From Anomaloglossus baeobatrachus (taxonomy: Eukaryota > Chordata > Amphibia > Anura > Aromobatidae): a stretch of DNA of 64,000 bases. Below the pieces are notes generated by a model that saw only the letters and a list, made by a program, of their open reading frames with translations, ran no database searches and was not told the DNA's origin. Made by a program: the position numbers and the translations under genes. Shown here piece after piece: positions 29,601-35,895 of this stretch; positions within the stretch are counted from its first letter, which is position 1, and the number at the start of each line of letters is the position of its first letter. The DNA is taken from contig NC_134355.1 of the NCBI RefSeq assembly GCF_048569485.1, forward strand, positions 561,837,642-561,901,641. The letters are read 5' to 3'.

Positions 29601-32045
29601 GCACGGTTTTGGGGATAAAATAAATACTTTTTTCTATTCTAATGTACCATTCCAATGAAATAGAAATCACATGAGCATAAATACAAAAGAAATAGACATA
29701 ATATATCTTACTCGCAAGGAGTCATCATGGCCCCTTCTTTTATTTTTTGCCTCACGGTCAGAGTTCTTGAGAAAGAACAGCCAGGAGTACTTGGGCGACA
29801 GCTTGGAGGTTTGTGCTCCTGTCCCTCTCCGCGATATCTTCTCTGCTGTATTGTCTGTCTTTTGTGGAGGTGTAAGCGCAGGAATCTCCAGTGACGGGAG
29901 AACTGTGACAGTCGTATCCTACAAAAGAGAAAAAATATTCCAATATTGCTTTATCTTCCACAAAATCTCCATTTAATAATTTTTCCATCCATTTGTTATA
30001 TATTGGAAGCACTGGTGTTTGATTTTGTAGATATTCTGCCTTATAGGGTATATCATTTACTTTCCAAAAGTAAAATAACAATTTGGGTGGTCAACCCATA
30101 AATAAATTGTCTTTACCTATGGAGGTGAGACTGATAGTAGCGATGATGCAATGAATATTGACAAACTTATTTTACTCACTTATATAACAGCACTTTACAG
30201 ACTTCATCATCACTGTCCCTTTTGGGGCTCATAATCCAGTATGTCTATGGAGTGTGCGAGGAAACCAGAGAACCCGGAGGAAACCCACAAAGACACAGGG
30301 AGGATATACAAACTCCTTGCACATGTTGTCCTTGGGGGGATTTAAGTGCCAGACCCCAGCAGTACAAGCCTACTGTGTTGCATTTGTTTTTAGTTAAAGG
30401 GAACCTGTCAGGTGCAATATGCACGCAGAACCACGAGCAGTTCTGGGTGCATACTGCTAATCCCTGCCTAACCGTCCCTGTATCTAGTAGTAAACATATT
30501 TCTAAAGATCCTATATAATATGCTAATGAGTATAGGGACTAGTCATAAGGGCGTTACTTCCGCTGACTAGTCGGCCCTTTTTCTCATGTTAGTACGCCCA
30601 CAGTGGCGTGCTAGCATGCTATTCAATGCCCATTGCTTAGTGTCATTAGCAGTGAAGGGCATACCGGTGTCTGTTGTCATCGCATCAGACACCAGGCAGT
30701 GCACATGATTAGAATGCCCCGCACTTCTAGTCATGCGCACTATGAAGCCAGGTGTACGCGTCCAGGCTTCAGAGAGGTCTAATGTGCATGACCGGAAGTG
30801 TCGGGACGTTTGGACATGCGCACTGCCCGGCGTTTGATGCGGTGACAACGGACTCCGGTACGTGCGTCAAAGCTGATGATGCTTGGTAATGGGCATTGAA
30901 TAGCATGTTAGCACGCCCCTGTGGGCGTGCTAACATGCTAAAAGGGTGGACTAGTCGGGGGAAGTAATGCCCTTATGACTAGTCCCTGCACTCATTAGCA
31001 TATCATAAAGTATCTTTAGAAATATATTTTCTAAAGATATCTATGTATGTTACTAGATACAGGGACAGTCAGGCAGGGATTAGAAATATGCATCCAGAAC
31101 TGCTCGTGGTTCTGGGTGCATATTGCACCTGACAGATTCCCTTTAAAGCCCACTTCCACCTAGATATTTGATGCCATCTCCTTCACATAATGCCGGTTCT
31201 CCATTACCAGCTGGTACAGAGAACAAGGGGTGTAGTCAGTGTCTGTCCAACCTCTGACTTGTTCGTTAAAGCCAGATGTTCCTGAGCGTCTGTGTGGAGA
31301 GATTGTGGTCATCACACCTTCTCTCTAACCATGTGATGCTCACCAAAAATCTTTTTAACACGTTTGACAGATCCGGATAAAACAAATCTCAATCTTTTAC
31401 TGGTGTATCTAATGTACATGTAAATGCTTTAGGATAATCAGCTGAAACATAAATGGATTTAAAAAGAAATACCATAGTATTCTATCTCCCAAAATTCTTA
31501 TAAAATAGCAGAAACAATAAATGTTCATAGAACTTGAAATAAGTTACTTTATTGCCTCATTTAAGATTTCCATTTTTTAAACTAACCTCTTAAATTACAT
31601 GGATAATGGTGGATGATGATGGGATTTAATCACGTTGGGCGTACGTACCACCACTGGTAATTTATAATACATTTAGATATACAGCCCCTACTAATAATCA
31701 ACTTAGTGAGTTACAATAGACCATTACTATATCGCTAAAAAATAAGAGATCATTCCTAATTATGGACCTCAAGACCTCAGGGTGGTTATCCAGATAGAAC
31801 CATTCATGAGCCATAGGAAACTATCAAATTCACTATGTAGCTTCACCTTCTTGTTATAGCTTACATCACACAGATTCAAGTATTAATTTTATAGTGCTGA
31901 AAATATGCAAAAGACCTACCTCAAATTTAGATCCTTTGTTTTTATGTGTACAGGCAGGACAGGCGCTGAGAAGAACCAGAAGAACCCCCATACTAATGGT
32001 CATGAGCACGCAGCGTAGGGGGACCGGCTTTCCATCTGCATTCAT
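8512..32045 (-). CDS. ERFE: Erythroferrone, complete 8-exon gene (322 aa)
   Basis: Exons on the minus strand are 31920-32045, 29712-29918, 28690-28801, 23554-23705, 21668-21776, 17614-17698, 17420-17498 and 8512-8610. All joins keep phase and use GT/AG sites, giving 969 nt. The product has an N-terminal signal peptide (hydrophobic core [16 protein letters not shown]). Next come a basic linker with the conserved [11 protein letters not shown] block and a very short collagen-like piece (GPIGPPAP). A C1q/TNF-like globular domain follows from about residue 165 to the end ([43 protein letters not shown]). In mammals ERFE (FAM132B, myonectin) is secreted by erythroblasts, traps BMP2/6 and lowers hepcidin. 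The neighbours ILKAP and KLHL30 are those of mammalian ERFE. Human ERFE is 354 residues, so this is somewhat shorter, mainly in the linker. Other C1QTNF genes fit less well. Confidence 0.9.
8851..9228. mobile_element. T2-like MITE
   Basis: TTAAAGAGGTTGTCCCCTAC at the left and GTGGACAACCCCTTTAA at the right form inverted ends of about 27 bp, with TTAA on both sides. It lies in ERFE intron 7 and has no coding potential. Confidence 0.65.
9676..10241. mobile_element. Palindromic MITE with TTA duplication (PIF/Harbinger-like)
   Basis: Inverted ends AGACCACTTTACACGCTGTG and AGGCCGCTTTACCCGCTACG are flanked by TTA at 9673-9675 and 10242-10244. A 3-bp TWA duplication is characteristic of PIF/Harbinger transposons. 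The 566-bp noncoding body contains the module tcacagcgacgtc found in the copies at 16836, 23782, 37529 and 42483. Confidence 0.75.
10245..10511. repeat. Probable MITE adjoining the previous one
   Basis: Starts GGCCTTGGTCGCACAAGCG directly after the TTA of the preceding MITE and ends with GTGTCTAACCGGCC. The ends are weakly inverted-repeat. No clear target duplication on the right. Confidence 0.35.
11892..13382 (+). CDS. DIRS copy B first open frame (gag-like ORF1, 496 aa)
   Basis: The ATG at 11892 gives [14 protein letters not shown], exactly the same length as in copy A. The Cys cluster CTAC...HCVQC, the [20 protein letters not shown] block and the basic Gln/Ser-rich tail are kept. Conservation of this Cys pair and block between two diverged copies suggests they matter. 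Function is inferred only from position in a DIRS element. Confidence 0.7.
   Translation: MSSAKSKGAKTQAFYATCTACKAVLPAGATDPHCVQCSAPVALAQPGPLLEVAQGEPPVNTVQVAGTEFAVFADKLSVTMSKILETLQSRPVTQTMGTVDSMLPGSPLLEHIRAPGGSHASRGDGSDTDDSPRQPKRARYERPSTSSHWSGSQQEGSLFDETEVADQDSDPETALNLDTPDGDAMVNDLIASINKMLDISPTAPPVEESASQQEKFHFRYPKRKLSTFLDHSDFTESVQKHHAYPDKRFSKRLKDTRYPFPPDVVKGWTQCPKVDPPIFRLAARSIVAVEDGASLKDATDRQMELWLKSIYEAIGASFAPAFAAVWALQAISAGLAQIDTVTRTSVLQVASVTSQMSAFASYAINAVLDSTSRTAVASANSVVLRRALWLREWKADSASKKCLTSLPFSGDRLFGERLDEIIKQSKGKDSSLPQPRPNKPQQRKGQSRFRSFRGSGRSQFSSSKRTQKDQRSSDSWRAQSRPKKAAGGTATKAASS
13443..15284 (+). CDS. DIRS copy B reverse transcriptase/RNase H region
   Basis: Carries [44 protein letters not shown] and the YLDDLLV catalytic box. 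An RNase H-like region with [26 protein letters not shown] and [17 protein letters not shown] follows. The order RT then RNase H then overlapping recombinase is that of DIRS. The beginning of this open stretch precedes the RT domain and its first codon is not certain. Confidence 0.75.
   Translation: MAATCKGPLGERHSVSRVQDRVQFSSSNSILQNFSASRPSQCSSAGGVLFKGRRSGDPCSSSGARSRFLLQFVCGAKKKKDGSFRPVLDLKLLNKHVKTRRFRMESLRSVIASMSQGDFLASIDIKDAYLHVPIAPEHQRFLRFVLGDEHLQFVALPFGLATAPRVFTKVMAAVVAVLHSQGHSVIPYLDDLLVKAPSQEACQHSLNVALETLQSFGWIINFSKSNLTPTQSITYLGMEFHTLSAIVMLPLDKQRSLQTGVQSLLQGQSHPLRRLMHFLGKMVAAMEAVPFAQFHLRPLQWDILRQWDGKSKSLDRNVSLSQAAKDSLQWWLLPTSLSIGKSFLPPSWAVVTTDASLSGWGAVFLHHRAQGTWTQQESTLQINVLEIRAVYLALQAFQQWLEGKQIRIQSDNSTAVAYINHQGGTRSRQAFQEVRRILTWVEDTASTISAVHIPGVENWEADFLSRQGMDAGEWSLHPDVFQEICRRWGRPDVDLMASRHNNKVPAFMARSHDHRALAADALVQDWSQFRLPYVFPPLALLPRVLRKIRSDYRRALLVAPDWPRRSWYPDLWHLTVGQPWAIPDRPDLLSQGPFFHQNSAALSLTLWPLSPGS
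15263..16303 (+). CDS. DIRS copy B tyrosine recombinase domain
   Basis: Reads [20 protein letters not shown] at the start, [13 protein letters not shown] around the first catalytic Arg, [16 protein letters not shown] for the His-x-x-Arg box and [10 protein letters not shown] with the candidate Tyr. It overlaps the end of the RT/RNase H frame. Confidence 0.75.
   Translation, partial: AIESWILASSGLSQEVIATMRQARKLSSAKIYHRTWKIFLTWCSAQEVSPWPFALPTFLSFLQSGLEKGLSLGSLKGQVSALSVFFQKRLARLPQVRTFLQGVCHIVPPYKRPLEPWDLNRVLIALQKPPFEPLRDVSLSRLSQKVAFLVAVTSLRRVSELAALSCKSPFLVFHQDKVVLRPIPEFLPKVVSPFHLNQDISLPSLCPRPVHQCEKDLHLLDLVRALRIYISRTAPLRRSDALFVLVAGQRKGLQASKSTLARWIKEPILEGYRSAGLPVPSGLKAHSTRAVGASWALRHQATAQQVCQAATWSSLHTFTKHYQVHTYASADASLGRQVLQAAIAHL
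16836..17388. mobile_element. Palindromic MITE with TAA duplication (PIF/Harbinger-like), next to ERFE exon 7
   Basis: Ends AGGGGGCTTTACAGACAAC and AGGCCACTTTACATACAGCG, flanked by TAA at 16833-16835 and 17389-17391. It starts only 61 bp after DIRS copy B and stops 31 bp from the first intron base of ERFE intron 7 (17419). It is noncoding. Confidence 0.78.
17420..17498 (-). CDS. ERFE: ERFE exon 7
   Basis: 79 nt, acceptor tcttgctctag and donor GTAAAT. Encodes [20 protein letters not shown] then GVLYIQ, matching the SLEAI...ISVNGVLYLQ strand region of mammalian ERFE. Confidence 0.88.
17517..17536. repeat. (ATT)n microsatellite in ERFE intron 6
   Basis: Uninterrupted ATT/ATA run in the 115-bp intron 6, just upstream of the acceptor of exon 7 on the minus strand, where it reads as an AAT/ATA run. 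Confidence 0.7.
17614..17698 (-). CDS. ERFE: ERFE exon 6
   Basis: 85 nt between acceptor ttttatttgcag and donor GTAAGT. Encodes [20 protein letters not shown] then LSLCQEN. The C-x4-C pair (LCVLSLC) and the N-x-S sequon made at the join with exon 7 (ENLS) both have counterparts in human ERFE as I remember it. Confidence 0.88.
17997..19649 (+). mobile_element. Tc1-like transposon, nearly complete
   Basis: The terminal inverted repeat begins CAGTTAGGTCCAGAAATATT and its complement ends the element. TA flanks both sides (17995-17996 and 19650-19651). An inner repeat of AAAAGTAATTGGACAA occurs near 18204 and, inverted, near 19427, so the long ends have an IR/DR layout. It encodes one transposase. 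It lies in ERFE intron 5 on the opposite strand to ERFE. Sharp ends and an almost open transposase indicate a young copy. Confidence 0.9.
18357..19394 (+). CDS. Tc1-like transposase, one frame slip near the N-terminus
   Basis: From 18444 to 19394 the frame is open for 316 residues: a helix-turn-helix end ([13 protein letters not shown]), GRPRMTK (GRPR-like motif) and then the DDE catalytic core. The catalytic residues are Asp in [10 protein letters not shown], Asp in [10 protein letters not shown] and Glu in [11 protein letters not shown], spaced as D34E. The start is most likely ATG at 18357 ([17 protein letters not shown]). A one-base length change in the A-run at about 18408-18421 puts these first residues in another frame from the rest. 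Family length is about 340 residues, which fits. Function: cut-and-paste transposition into TA. Confidence 0.85.
19652..20368. other. ERFE intron 5 sequence with a duplicated 26-bp motif
   Basis: The phrase atgactgttcaaaccaagca occurs at about 19670 and 19899, enclosing a C-run (19758-19770). From 19957 a stretch beginning cacttcccgacgtgaagtaa resembles an amphibian interspersed repeat, but I cannot name it. No coding potential. Confidence 0.3.
20369..20824 (+). mobile_element. Nonautonomous Helitron
   Basis: Starts TCTAATATATAAAGC, preceded by A, and ends in CTAG, followed by T, as Helitrons insert between A and T. Twelve bases before the end is a short hairpin (CCGGGC-aat-GCCTGG). No inverted ends or target duplication. 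The interior holds an AGACAG-type simple repeat (20650-20790) and no replicase frame. The animal Helitron signatures TCTAATATATAAA and the GC-rich 3' hairpin are from general knowledge. Confidence 0.82.
20650..20790. repeat. AGAC/AGAG-rich simple repeat inside the Helitron
   Basis: Imperfect tetra- and hexanucleotide repeats of agacag, agagag and gatag. Open frames here are compositional artefacts. Confidence 0.8.
20825..21667. other. ERFE intron 5, no feature recognised
   Basis: Mixed-composition intronic DNA between the Helitron and exon 5. Nothing recognisable was seen. Confidence 0.4.
21668..21776 (-). CDS. ERFE: ERFE exon 5
   Basis: 109 nt, acceptor tctgtttgcag and donor GTGAGT. Encodes [20 protein letters not shown] then [16 protein letters not shown]. 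Contains the N-L-T sequon and the GxYxAPxxGxYAF core of a C1q domain. Confidence 0.92.
22004..22485. mobile_element. GC-rich MITE with TAA duplication
   Basis: Ends GGCTACTTTCACACATCCGG and CCGGATGTGTGAAAGCAGCC, flanked by TAA at 22001-22003 and 22486-22488. The body is rich in gccgcatgcgg palindromes, giving spurious open frames. It is in ERFE intron 4. The 3-bp TWA duplication suggests PIF/Harbinger. Confidence 0.78.
22580..22933. mobile_element. Palindromic MITE (354 bp)
   Basis: The left arm AAGGGGTATTCCCATCTCC and about 120 further bases are the complement of the right arm ending GGAGATGGGAATACCTA. The middle holds a second nested inverted pair (ccctcatgtgcagggcatt and its complement). 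No clear target duplication. It may be a diverged T2 relative (ends AAAGGGG). Confidence 0.65.
23213..23459. mobile_element. T2-like MITE
   Basis: TTAAAGGGACTCTATCAGCA at the left and the complement of TTAAAGGGACTCTGTCAGCA at the right, with TTAA at each end. 247 bp, in ERFE intron 4, 94 bp from exon 4. Confidence 0.72.
23554..23705 (-). CDS. ERFE: ERFE exon 4
   Basis: 152 nt, acceptor ttacttcctgacag and donor GTGAGT. Encodes [20 protein letters not shown] then [20 protein letters not shown] and [19 protein letters not shown] corresponds to the VEAAFHC start of the human globular domain. Confidence 0.9.
23782..24361. mobile_element. Palindromic MITE (PIF/Harbinger-like)
   Basis: Ends AGGGTGGCTTTACACGCTAC and the complement of AAGCGGGCTTTACACGCTGC, flanked by TA-containing sequence. 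Interior modules (tcacagcgacgtc, aaggaggcggttcg) are shared with 9676, 16836, 37529, 38482 and 42483. ERFE intron 3. Confidence 0.7.
24411..24640. repeat. Probable T2-like repeat fragment
   Basis: Begins TTAAAGGGGTTTTCCCACAA and continues into AT-rich sequence without a matching right end. The end motif is T2-like and the extent is uncertain. Confidence 0.35.
24916..25485. mobile_element. MITE with TAA duplication
   Basis: Ends GGCTACATTCACACTTCCG and CGGAAGTGTGAAAGTAGCC, flanked by TAA at 24913-24915 and 25486-25488. 570 bp, ERFE intron 3. Noncoding, with repeated gatccgtc/gacggat words. Confidence 0.78.
25660..26012. mobile_element. MITE with TTA duplication, nested in the palindrome's left arm
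   Basis: Ends GGCTATGTGCGCACGTTGCG and CGTGTGCGCACATAGCC-like, flanked by TTA at 25657-25659 and 26013-26015. The interior is rich in gcgc words. Absent from the right arm of the palindrome, so it is younger than that structure. Confidence 0.8.
26995..27030 (+). ncRNA. Hammerhead-like motif, right arm (decayed core)
   Basis: Reads TGAATAAGACCGCAAGGTC followed by GAAACGCGTA. The GACC-GCAA-GGTC stem-loop, GAAAC and CGCGTA match stem II, the GAAA box, minimal stem III and cleavage site of type I hammerheads. The CTGANGA box is altered (TGAATAA), so activity is unlikely. A mirror copy lies on the minus strand at 26076-26111. Confidence 0.45.
27869..28509. mobile_element. Palindromic MITE (PIF/Harbinger-like)
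   Basis: Ends AGGTGGTGTCACACACAGCG and the complement of AGCTGGGTTCACACATAGCG, flanked by TAA and TTA. The interior has the segment ggtaaccaaggga...cgatatttacc, which recurs at about 57830-58080 inside the hAT-type element. ERFE intron 3. Confidence 0.65.
28690..28801 (-). CDS. ERFE: ERFE exon 3, short collagen-like segment
   Basis: 112 nt, acceptor cttgtttgctctcag and donor GTAAGT. Encodes [20 protein letters not shown] then [17 protein letters not shown]. Only about two Gly-x-y triplets remain where mammalian ERFE has several. The KLSQFLQLL helix corresponds to the LLKEFQLLL of human ERFE. Confidence 0.85.
28967..29160. repeat. Inverted repeat with GAAACGTTGG hammerhead-like ends
   Basis: The left arm (gttcatcagcacattgattt...) is the complement of the right arm ending atcaatatgttgatgaac. 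The right arm has CTGAATAAGAGCGAAACGTTGG, resembling a shortened hammerhead core, and the left arm has the complementary degenerate version. ERFE intron 2. Confidence 0.5.
29712..29918 (-). CDS. ERFE: ERFE exon 2, N-terminal BMP-binding region
   Basis: 207 nt, acceptor ttttgtag and donor GTAAGAT, phase 0 at both ends. Encodes 69 residues including [20 protein letters not shown], which matches the DAWMLFVRQSDKG block of human ERFE. Two basic sites (KISRRG and NKRRG) could be convertase targets. Confidence 0.88.
30394..31146. mobile_element. Large T2-like fold-back MITE
   Basis: TTAAAGGGAACCTGTCAGGT at the left and the complement of TTAAAGGGAATCTGTCAGGT at the right, TTAA at each end, 753 bp. 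Long inverted arms continue inward (gtgcaatatgcac..., gcgtgctaacatgct...). ERFE intron 1. Confidence 0.75.
31920..32045 (-). CDS. ERFE: ERFE exon 1, start and signal peptide
   Basis: The first in-frame ATG is at 32045-32043. The exon encodes [20 protein letters not shown] then [20 protein letters not shown] and FE, followed by donor GTAGGT. The hydrophobic run and small residues (SACPA) make a typical signal peptide. Upstream in-frame codons are non-ATG. Confidence 0.85.
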
Positions 32046-32389
32046 AGTATATGTTACTTGCAATTACAGCCAGTTGATAAATTAGTAATATCAGAGATCA
32101 AAAATAATAAGTCCACGTACAAGGGTCCTTCACAAGACCTCACCTTGATGCTCCCGCTCTACACTATTTTATGTAAAAACACTATGTCAAATACTTTTAT
32201 GAAATTATTGAAAAGATACAAATATGATCTTAGTCTTCAGCCATGCCAACTGGTGGTCTCCACAAAAGAAACAATACCCCCCAAAAAAAGTTTCTACACT
32301 GCTGCTGTATGAGGTCTATGTTGTCCCCCGTGCTGCTGTCTCCTCTGTGGCAGTATCTCCTTCTTGTGGCTGTCTTGTCCTCTCAGTTT

Positions 32390-32463
32390 AGATAACAGTA
32401 CCCAACGCCCCACACGCACAGATATTAAGAAACTCAGAGCGTCTTGTGTGCTTGTTCCAAGAA
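32390..32463 (-). promoter_or_regulatory. ERFE: Candidate erythroid control cluster upstream of ERFE
   Basis: AGATAA (GATA-type) at 32390-32395, a CCCCAC-rich stretch near 32406-32416 and TTCCAAGAA (STAT5-type TTCNNNGAA) at 32455-32463 lie 345-420 bp upstream of the ATG. Mammalian ERFE is induced by erythropoietin through STAT5. The cluster could be chance. Confidence 0.25.
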
Positions 32464-32872
32464 TCAGAGTTAGAAGAAACCTGAGTGAGTGTAAAGTTTA
32501 GAGATGCCGTCAGGAGGGATACATGGCTCTTAATTCCATTTGGGCTCTTGATGACCCTCAAATTTATGCATTCAGTATTTGCTTGTGACCAGTGTTCCTG
32601 CAGTTGTGTACTTTAAGAGGAAGCGGTTGTAATAGGACTCATTTTGTGGAGTCCCATAAGAGAATCATCTTCTTAATATTACCCTGTACTTTGTATTTAT
32701 CAGGATATTTTCTTACACTTCAGTGCATGAATTCAATAACGCATAGATGCTGCTATGCAGATGTTCTCATCACTCGTGGTTATGAGTTTTGGAAAATATG
32801 GTCCTGGCTTAGAAATAGTGTCTCTCCTGTGAAGCAACATTTTTACTGTAGAAAGGCCAAAATGTCTACTGT

Positions 32873-32990
32873 GTCCAAACGACTCCTTCATCAGAACTAA
32901 TAAACACAGGTGTACAACAGGATGCACATCACGGTTTTTTTTTGTCCTGATGAAGGAGTCGTTTGGACTCTGAAACGCATTGAATAATAA
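32873..32990 (+). repeat. Inverted pair of hammerhead-type cores upstream of ERFE
   Basis: A 22-bp segment at 32873-32894 is the exact complement of 32947-32968 (CTGATGAAGGAGTCGTTTGG...). The plus copy continues as a hammerhead: CTGATGA at 32947, stem II GAGTC-gtttg-GACTC, then GAAACGCATT. The minus copy keeps only the first half. Confidence 0.6.
32947..32985 (+). ncRNA. Hammerhead ribozyme-like motif (type I)
   Basis: CTGATGA box, stem II of at least 5 bp, GAAAC box and CGCATT in place of the usual CGCGTH. The invariant catalytic boxes are intact. The stem III/cleavage side is degenerate, so activity is doubtful. Confidence 0.5.
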
Positions 32991-32999
32991 AAATCACGA

Positions 33000-33743
33000 A
33001 GATTAACCCTTGGATTCATCTCCTGCTTATATCCACGGCAGTGCGATTAACCCTTTCTTTCCTCCGGTTACTATTTGATAGCATTGTCTCTGGGAGATAA
33101 GTTGCCACCAGACATGTCTGGTGATGGCTTTGTTACAGAGAACACAGGCGCTATTAGCCGAACAAGCGCTCCTGTGTATGGGAGAGCTAGCCTCTATCGT
33201 TATTCTGCCAGCACTACAAGTTCTGAAGCTTTCATTCCCTCACTGGCATCTCTCATTCGCCATGGCTTACCTGAACTAAGCTAAAAGCTTCCCTCTCTCT
33301 TCTATCTGTATGAAATTTCACATAGTGGAGAGTAGGGGAAGAGAGATATCGCACTACCCTCTTGTCCTGAAATTCAGGGGTGGATGGTCAATGTTACATA
33401 CCAATCTGGCAGTCATCATTTATTATTCGGTTCTTGCAATTGTCTGATGCTAAAATTATCATGAGCTCTGAACATTTTCAGGAATAACTCACAGGACTTT
33501 ACACACATCATTATTTTTATTTTGACAGCAGAAATTCTTGATTAATGACAAAAAAGTACCTAATTTTATTACCAGCCGCAAACATTTCTGGAGGTATACT
33601 GTTTACATTATATGACAAAATTGGAGAAATATCCTGGTCTTAAAAATATTCAACTAAATTCCCTCCAGATAATAAAGATTTAAGGGATCATCCAACTGCT
33701 TACTCAGTCAGCATTTTTCCCAATGTTTGGATTCAGTGTTGTA
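33000..33743. other. Intergenic, no feature recognised
   Basis: Sequence between the hammerhead repeat and the decayed Tc1 element. The first ~60 bp probably belong to the hammerhead repeat. Nothing else was seen. Confidence 0.35.
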
Positions 33744-35232
33744 CAATGGGGACAATAAGTATTTCATACACTGCCAATTGCAGTTTCCCACCTACAAAGA
33801 ATGGAGAGATCTGTAATTTTTATCACAGGCACACATCACATGTGACAGACAGAATAAAAAAAATCCAGAAAATCACATTCTATGATTTTTCAATAATTAA
33901 TTTGTACTTTATTGCATTAATTTAGTATTTGATCAACTACCAACCAGCAAGAATTCTGGCCTCATAGAGTTGGTATTTTTACTATAAGAAGCTCCTACTC
34001 TGCTCTCATTACCTGTATTAATTGCATCTGTATGAACTCGTTACCTGTATAAAAAACTCCTGTCCACACACTCAATCACACTCCAACCTCTCCACCATGG
34101 AGGACATCAGGGACACAATTGTACACCTGCACAAGGCTTGGATGGGCTACAGTATAATAGACAAGTGGCTTGTTGAGAAGGCAACAACTAGTGGCGCAAT
34201 TATTAGAAAATGGAAGAAACACAAGACTGTCAATCGTACTCCGTCTCGGGCTCCATGCATTATTGTGAGAGAGGTCATGGATCAGCCCAGAACAACACGG
34301 GAGGACCTGGTCAATGACCTGAATTGAGCTGGGACCACTGTCTCAAAGATTACCGTTAGTAACAAACTACGTCACCATGGATTAAAGTCCTGCAGGGCAC
34401 GCAAGGTCCCCCTGCTCACACCAGCAGATATCCAGGTCTGTTTGAAGTTCGCCAATGACCATCTGGATGATCCAGAAGAGGCATGTAACAAGGTCATGTG
34501 GTCAGATGAGACCAAAATAGAACTTTTTGTTATCAAATCGCCGTATTTGGAGGAAGAAGAAGGATGAGTATAACCCCAAGAACACTGTCTCAACTGTGAA
34601 GCATGGTGTGGAACCTTATATTTTGGTGGTGCTTTTCTGCAAAGGGGACAGGACAACCGTATTAAAGGGAGGATGGAAGATTTTGTCCAATAACCTCCAT
34701 CACTCGGTAAGAACATTGAAGATGGGTGGTTTCTGGGTCTTCCAACATGACAATGTTCTAAAACACACAGCCACGGCAACTAAGGAGTGCCTCCAGAAGA
34801 AGCATTACAAGGTCCTGGAGTAGCCTAAACCTGAACCCAATAGAAAATCTTTGGAGGGAGCCGAAACTCAATGTTGCTCAGAGATAGTGCCAAAACCTGA
34901 AAGATCTGGAGAACATCAGTATGGAGGAGTGGACCAAAATCCCTGCTGCAGTGTGTGCCAACTTGGTACAGAAACCTCTGACCTCTGTAATTGCAAACAA
35001 AGGTTTCTGTACCAAAAATTAAGTTTTGTTTGTCCATTGTATCAAATGCTTATTTCATGTATTAAAATGCAAATTAATCATTTAAAAATCAAACAATGTG
35101 ATATTTTTTTTGGGGGGGGGGGATTGTATCTGTCACAATTGAAGTGTACCTATGATAAAAATTATAGACCTCTTCATTCTTTGTAGGTTGGAAAACTTGA
35201 AAAATTGGCAGTGTATCAAATACTTATTTACA
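33744..35232 (+). mobile_element. Decayed Tc1-like transposon
   Basis: The ends, AATGGGGACAATAAGTATTT on the left and the complement of GTAAATAAGTATTTGATACA on the right, are related to the atacttatttcccc-type ends of a second Tc1 family. A TA lies before the left end. The body holds transposase remains (next entry). It is in the ERFE-KLHL30 intergenic region, clearly older than the copy at 17997. Confidence 0.7.
34097..34823 (+). pseudogene. Tc1-like transposase pseudogene
   Basis: Starts [19 protein letters not shown], then the linker RTPSRAPC and REDLVNDLN, ending in a stop at about 34327. Further matching pieces follow in other frames: [13 protein letters not shown] with the first catalytic Asp, then [18 protein letters not shown], then [17 protein letters not shown] with the second Asp. 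Beyond this, NPIENLW (about 34840) is the third-residue region. At least one stop and two frame changes interrupt it. Confidence 0.7.
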
Positions 35233-35438
35233 TGCAGATCCAAGCATGCAGCATAGGGGCACAACATGGAAAAAGGTAAGAATTTTTTTATGAATCCATA
35301 CTGGTTAGCAGACTTATTTTCTATAAACTGAACATATATTTAATCTTAAAATGCTTTACTACCGAACCAAACCTAAGCATTGCTTCCAGTGTCATATATT
35401 CTTCACAACAACAAAATGACAAAAATAAATCTATATAA

Positions 35439-35895
35439 TTAAAGGCAATCTGTCATGTCCCTAAATGCTACTAACCTACATATATAAGGATAATAGCTAA
35501 GCTGACCTTACTAAAAGTGCCGGTACTGGGAGAAAATAAACTTTATTTCTCCTTGGAGCTGCTGGCATTCAGCTATTGAAGCGTTACAGATAGTAATCTT
35601 TGAGCGGCAGCTGTAAACACGCCCCGGCATTTAGATTGACAGCTTGCGGTGCAGGGCATCTGTGTAGCGCGATTGGTCAATCAAGTGTCGGGCGTGCTTA
35701 TAGCTGTCTCTCAATATGCTGTGAGTGGTAACTGACCCACTCTGTGCACAACGTTATGACTGAGCCAGTGGCTTCCAGGAGGAATAAAGTTAATTTTCTC
35801 CCAGTTGTCACACTTTCAGTGTTCAATAGTAACACTATTTACCCCATATTTGCAGTTTATTAGAGTTTGGGGACATGACAGCTTCCCTTCCTTAA
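35439..35895. mobile_element. T2-like MITE, same subfamily as 1-389
   Basis: TTAAAGGCAATCTGTCATGT at the left and GGGGACATGACAGCTTCCC...CTTAA at the right, TTAA at both ends. Shares the gctgtaaacacgccc and ctgactcac-type interior with the element at the window start. Confidence 0.68.

Noticed and set aside
17306-32063. C1QTNF paralogue other than ERFE
   Set aside because: The [11 protein letters not shown] block, the C-x4-C pair, the short collagen part and the ILKAP/KLHL30 neighbours fit ERFE best.
33744-35232. Host gene from the 101- and 111-residue plus frames
   Set aside because: They are parts of a decayed Tc1 transposase and its flanks.
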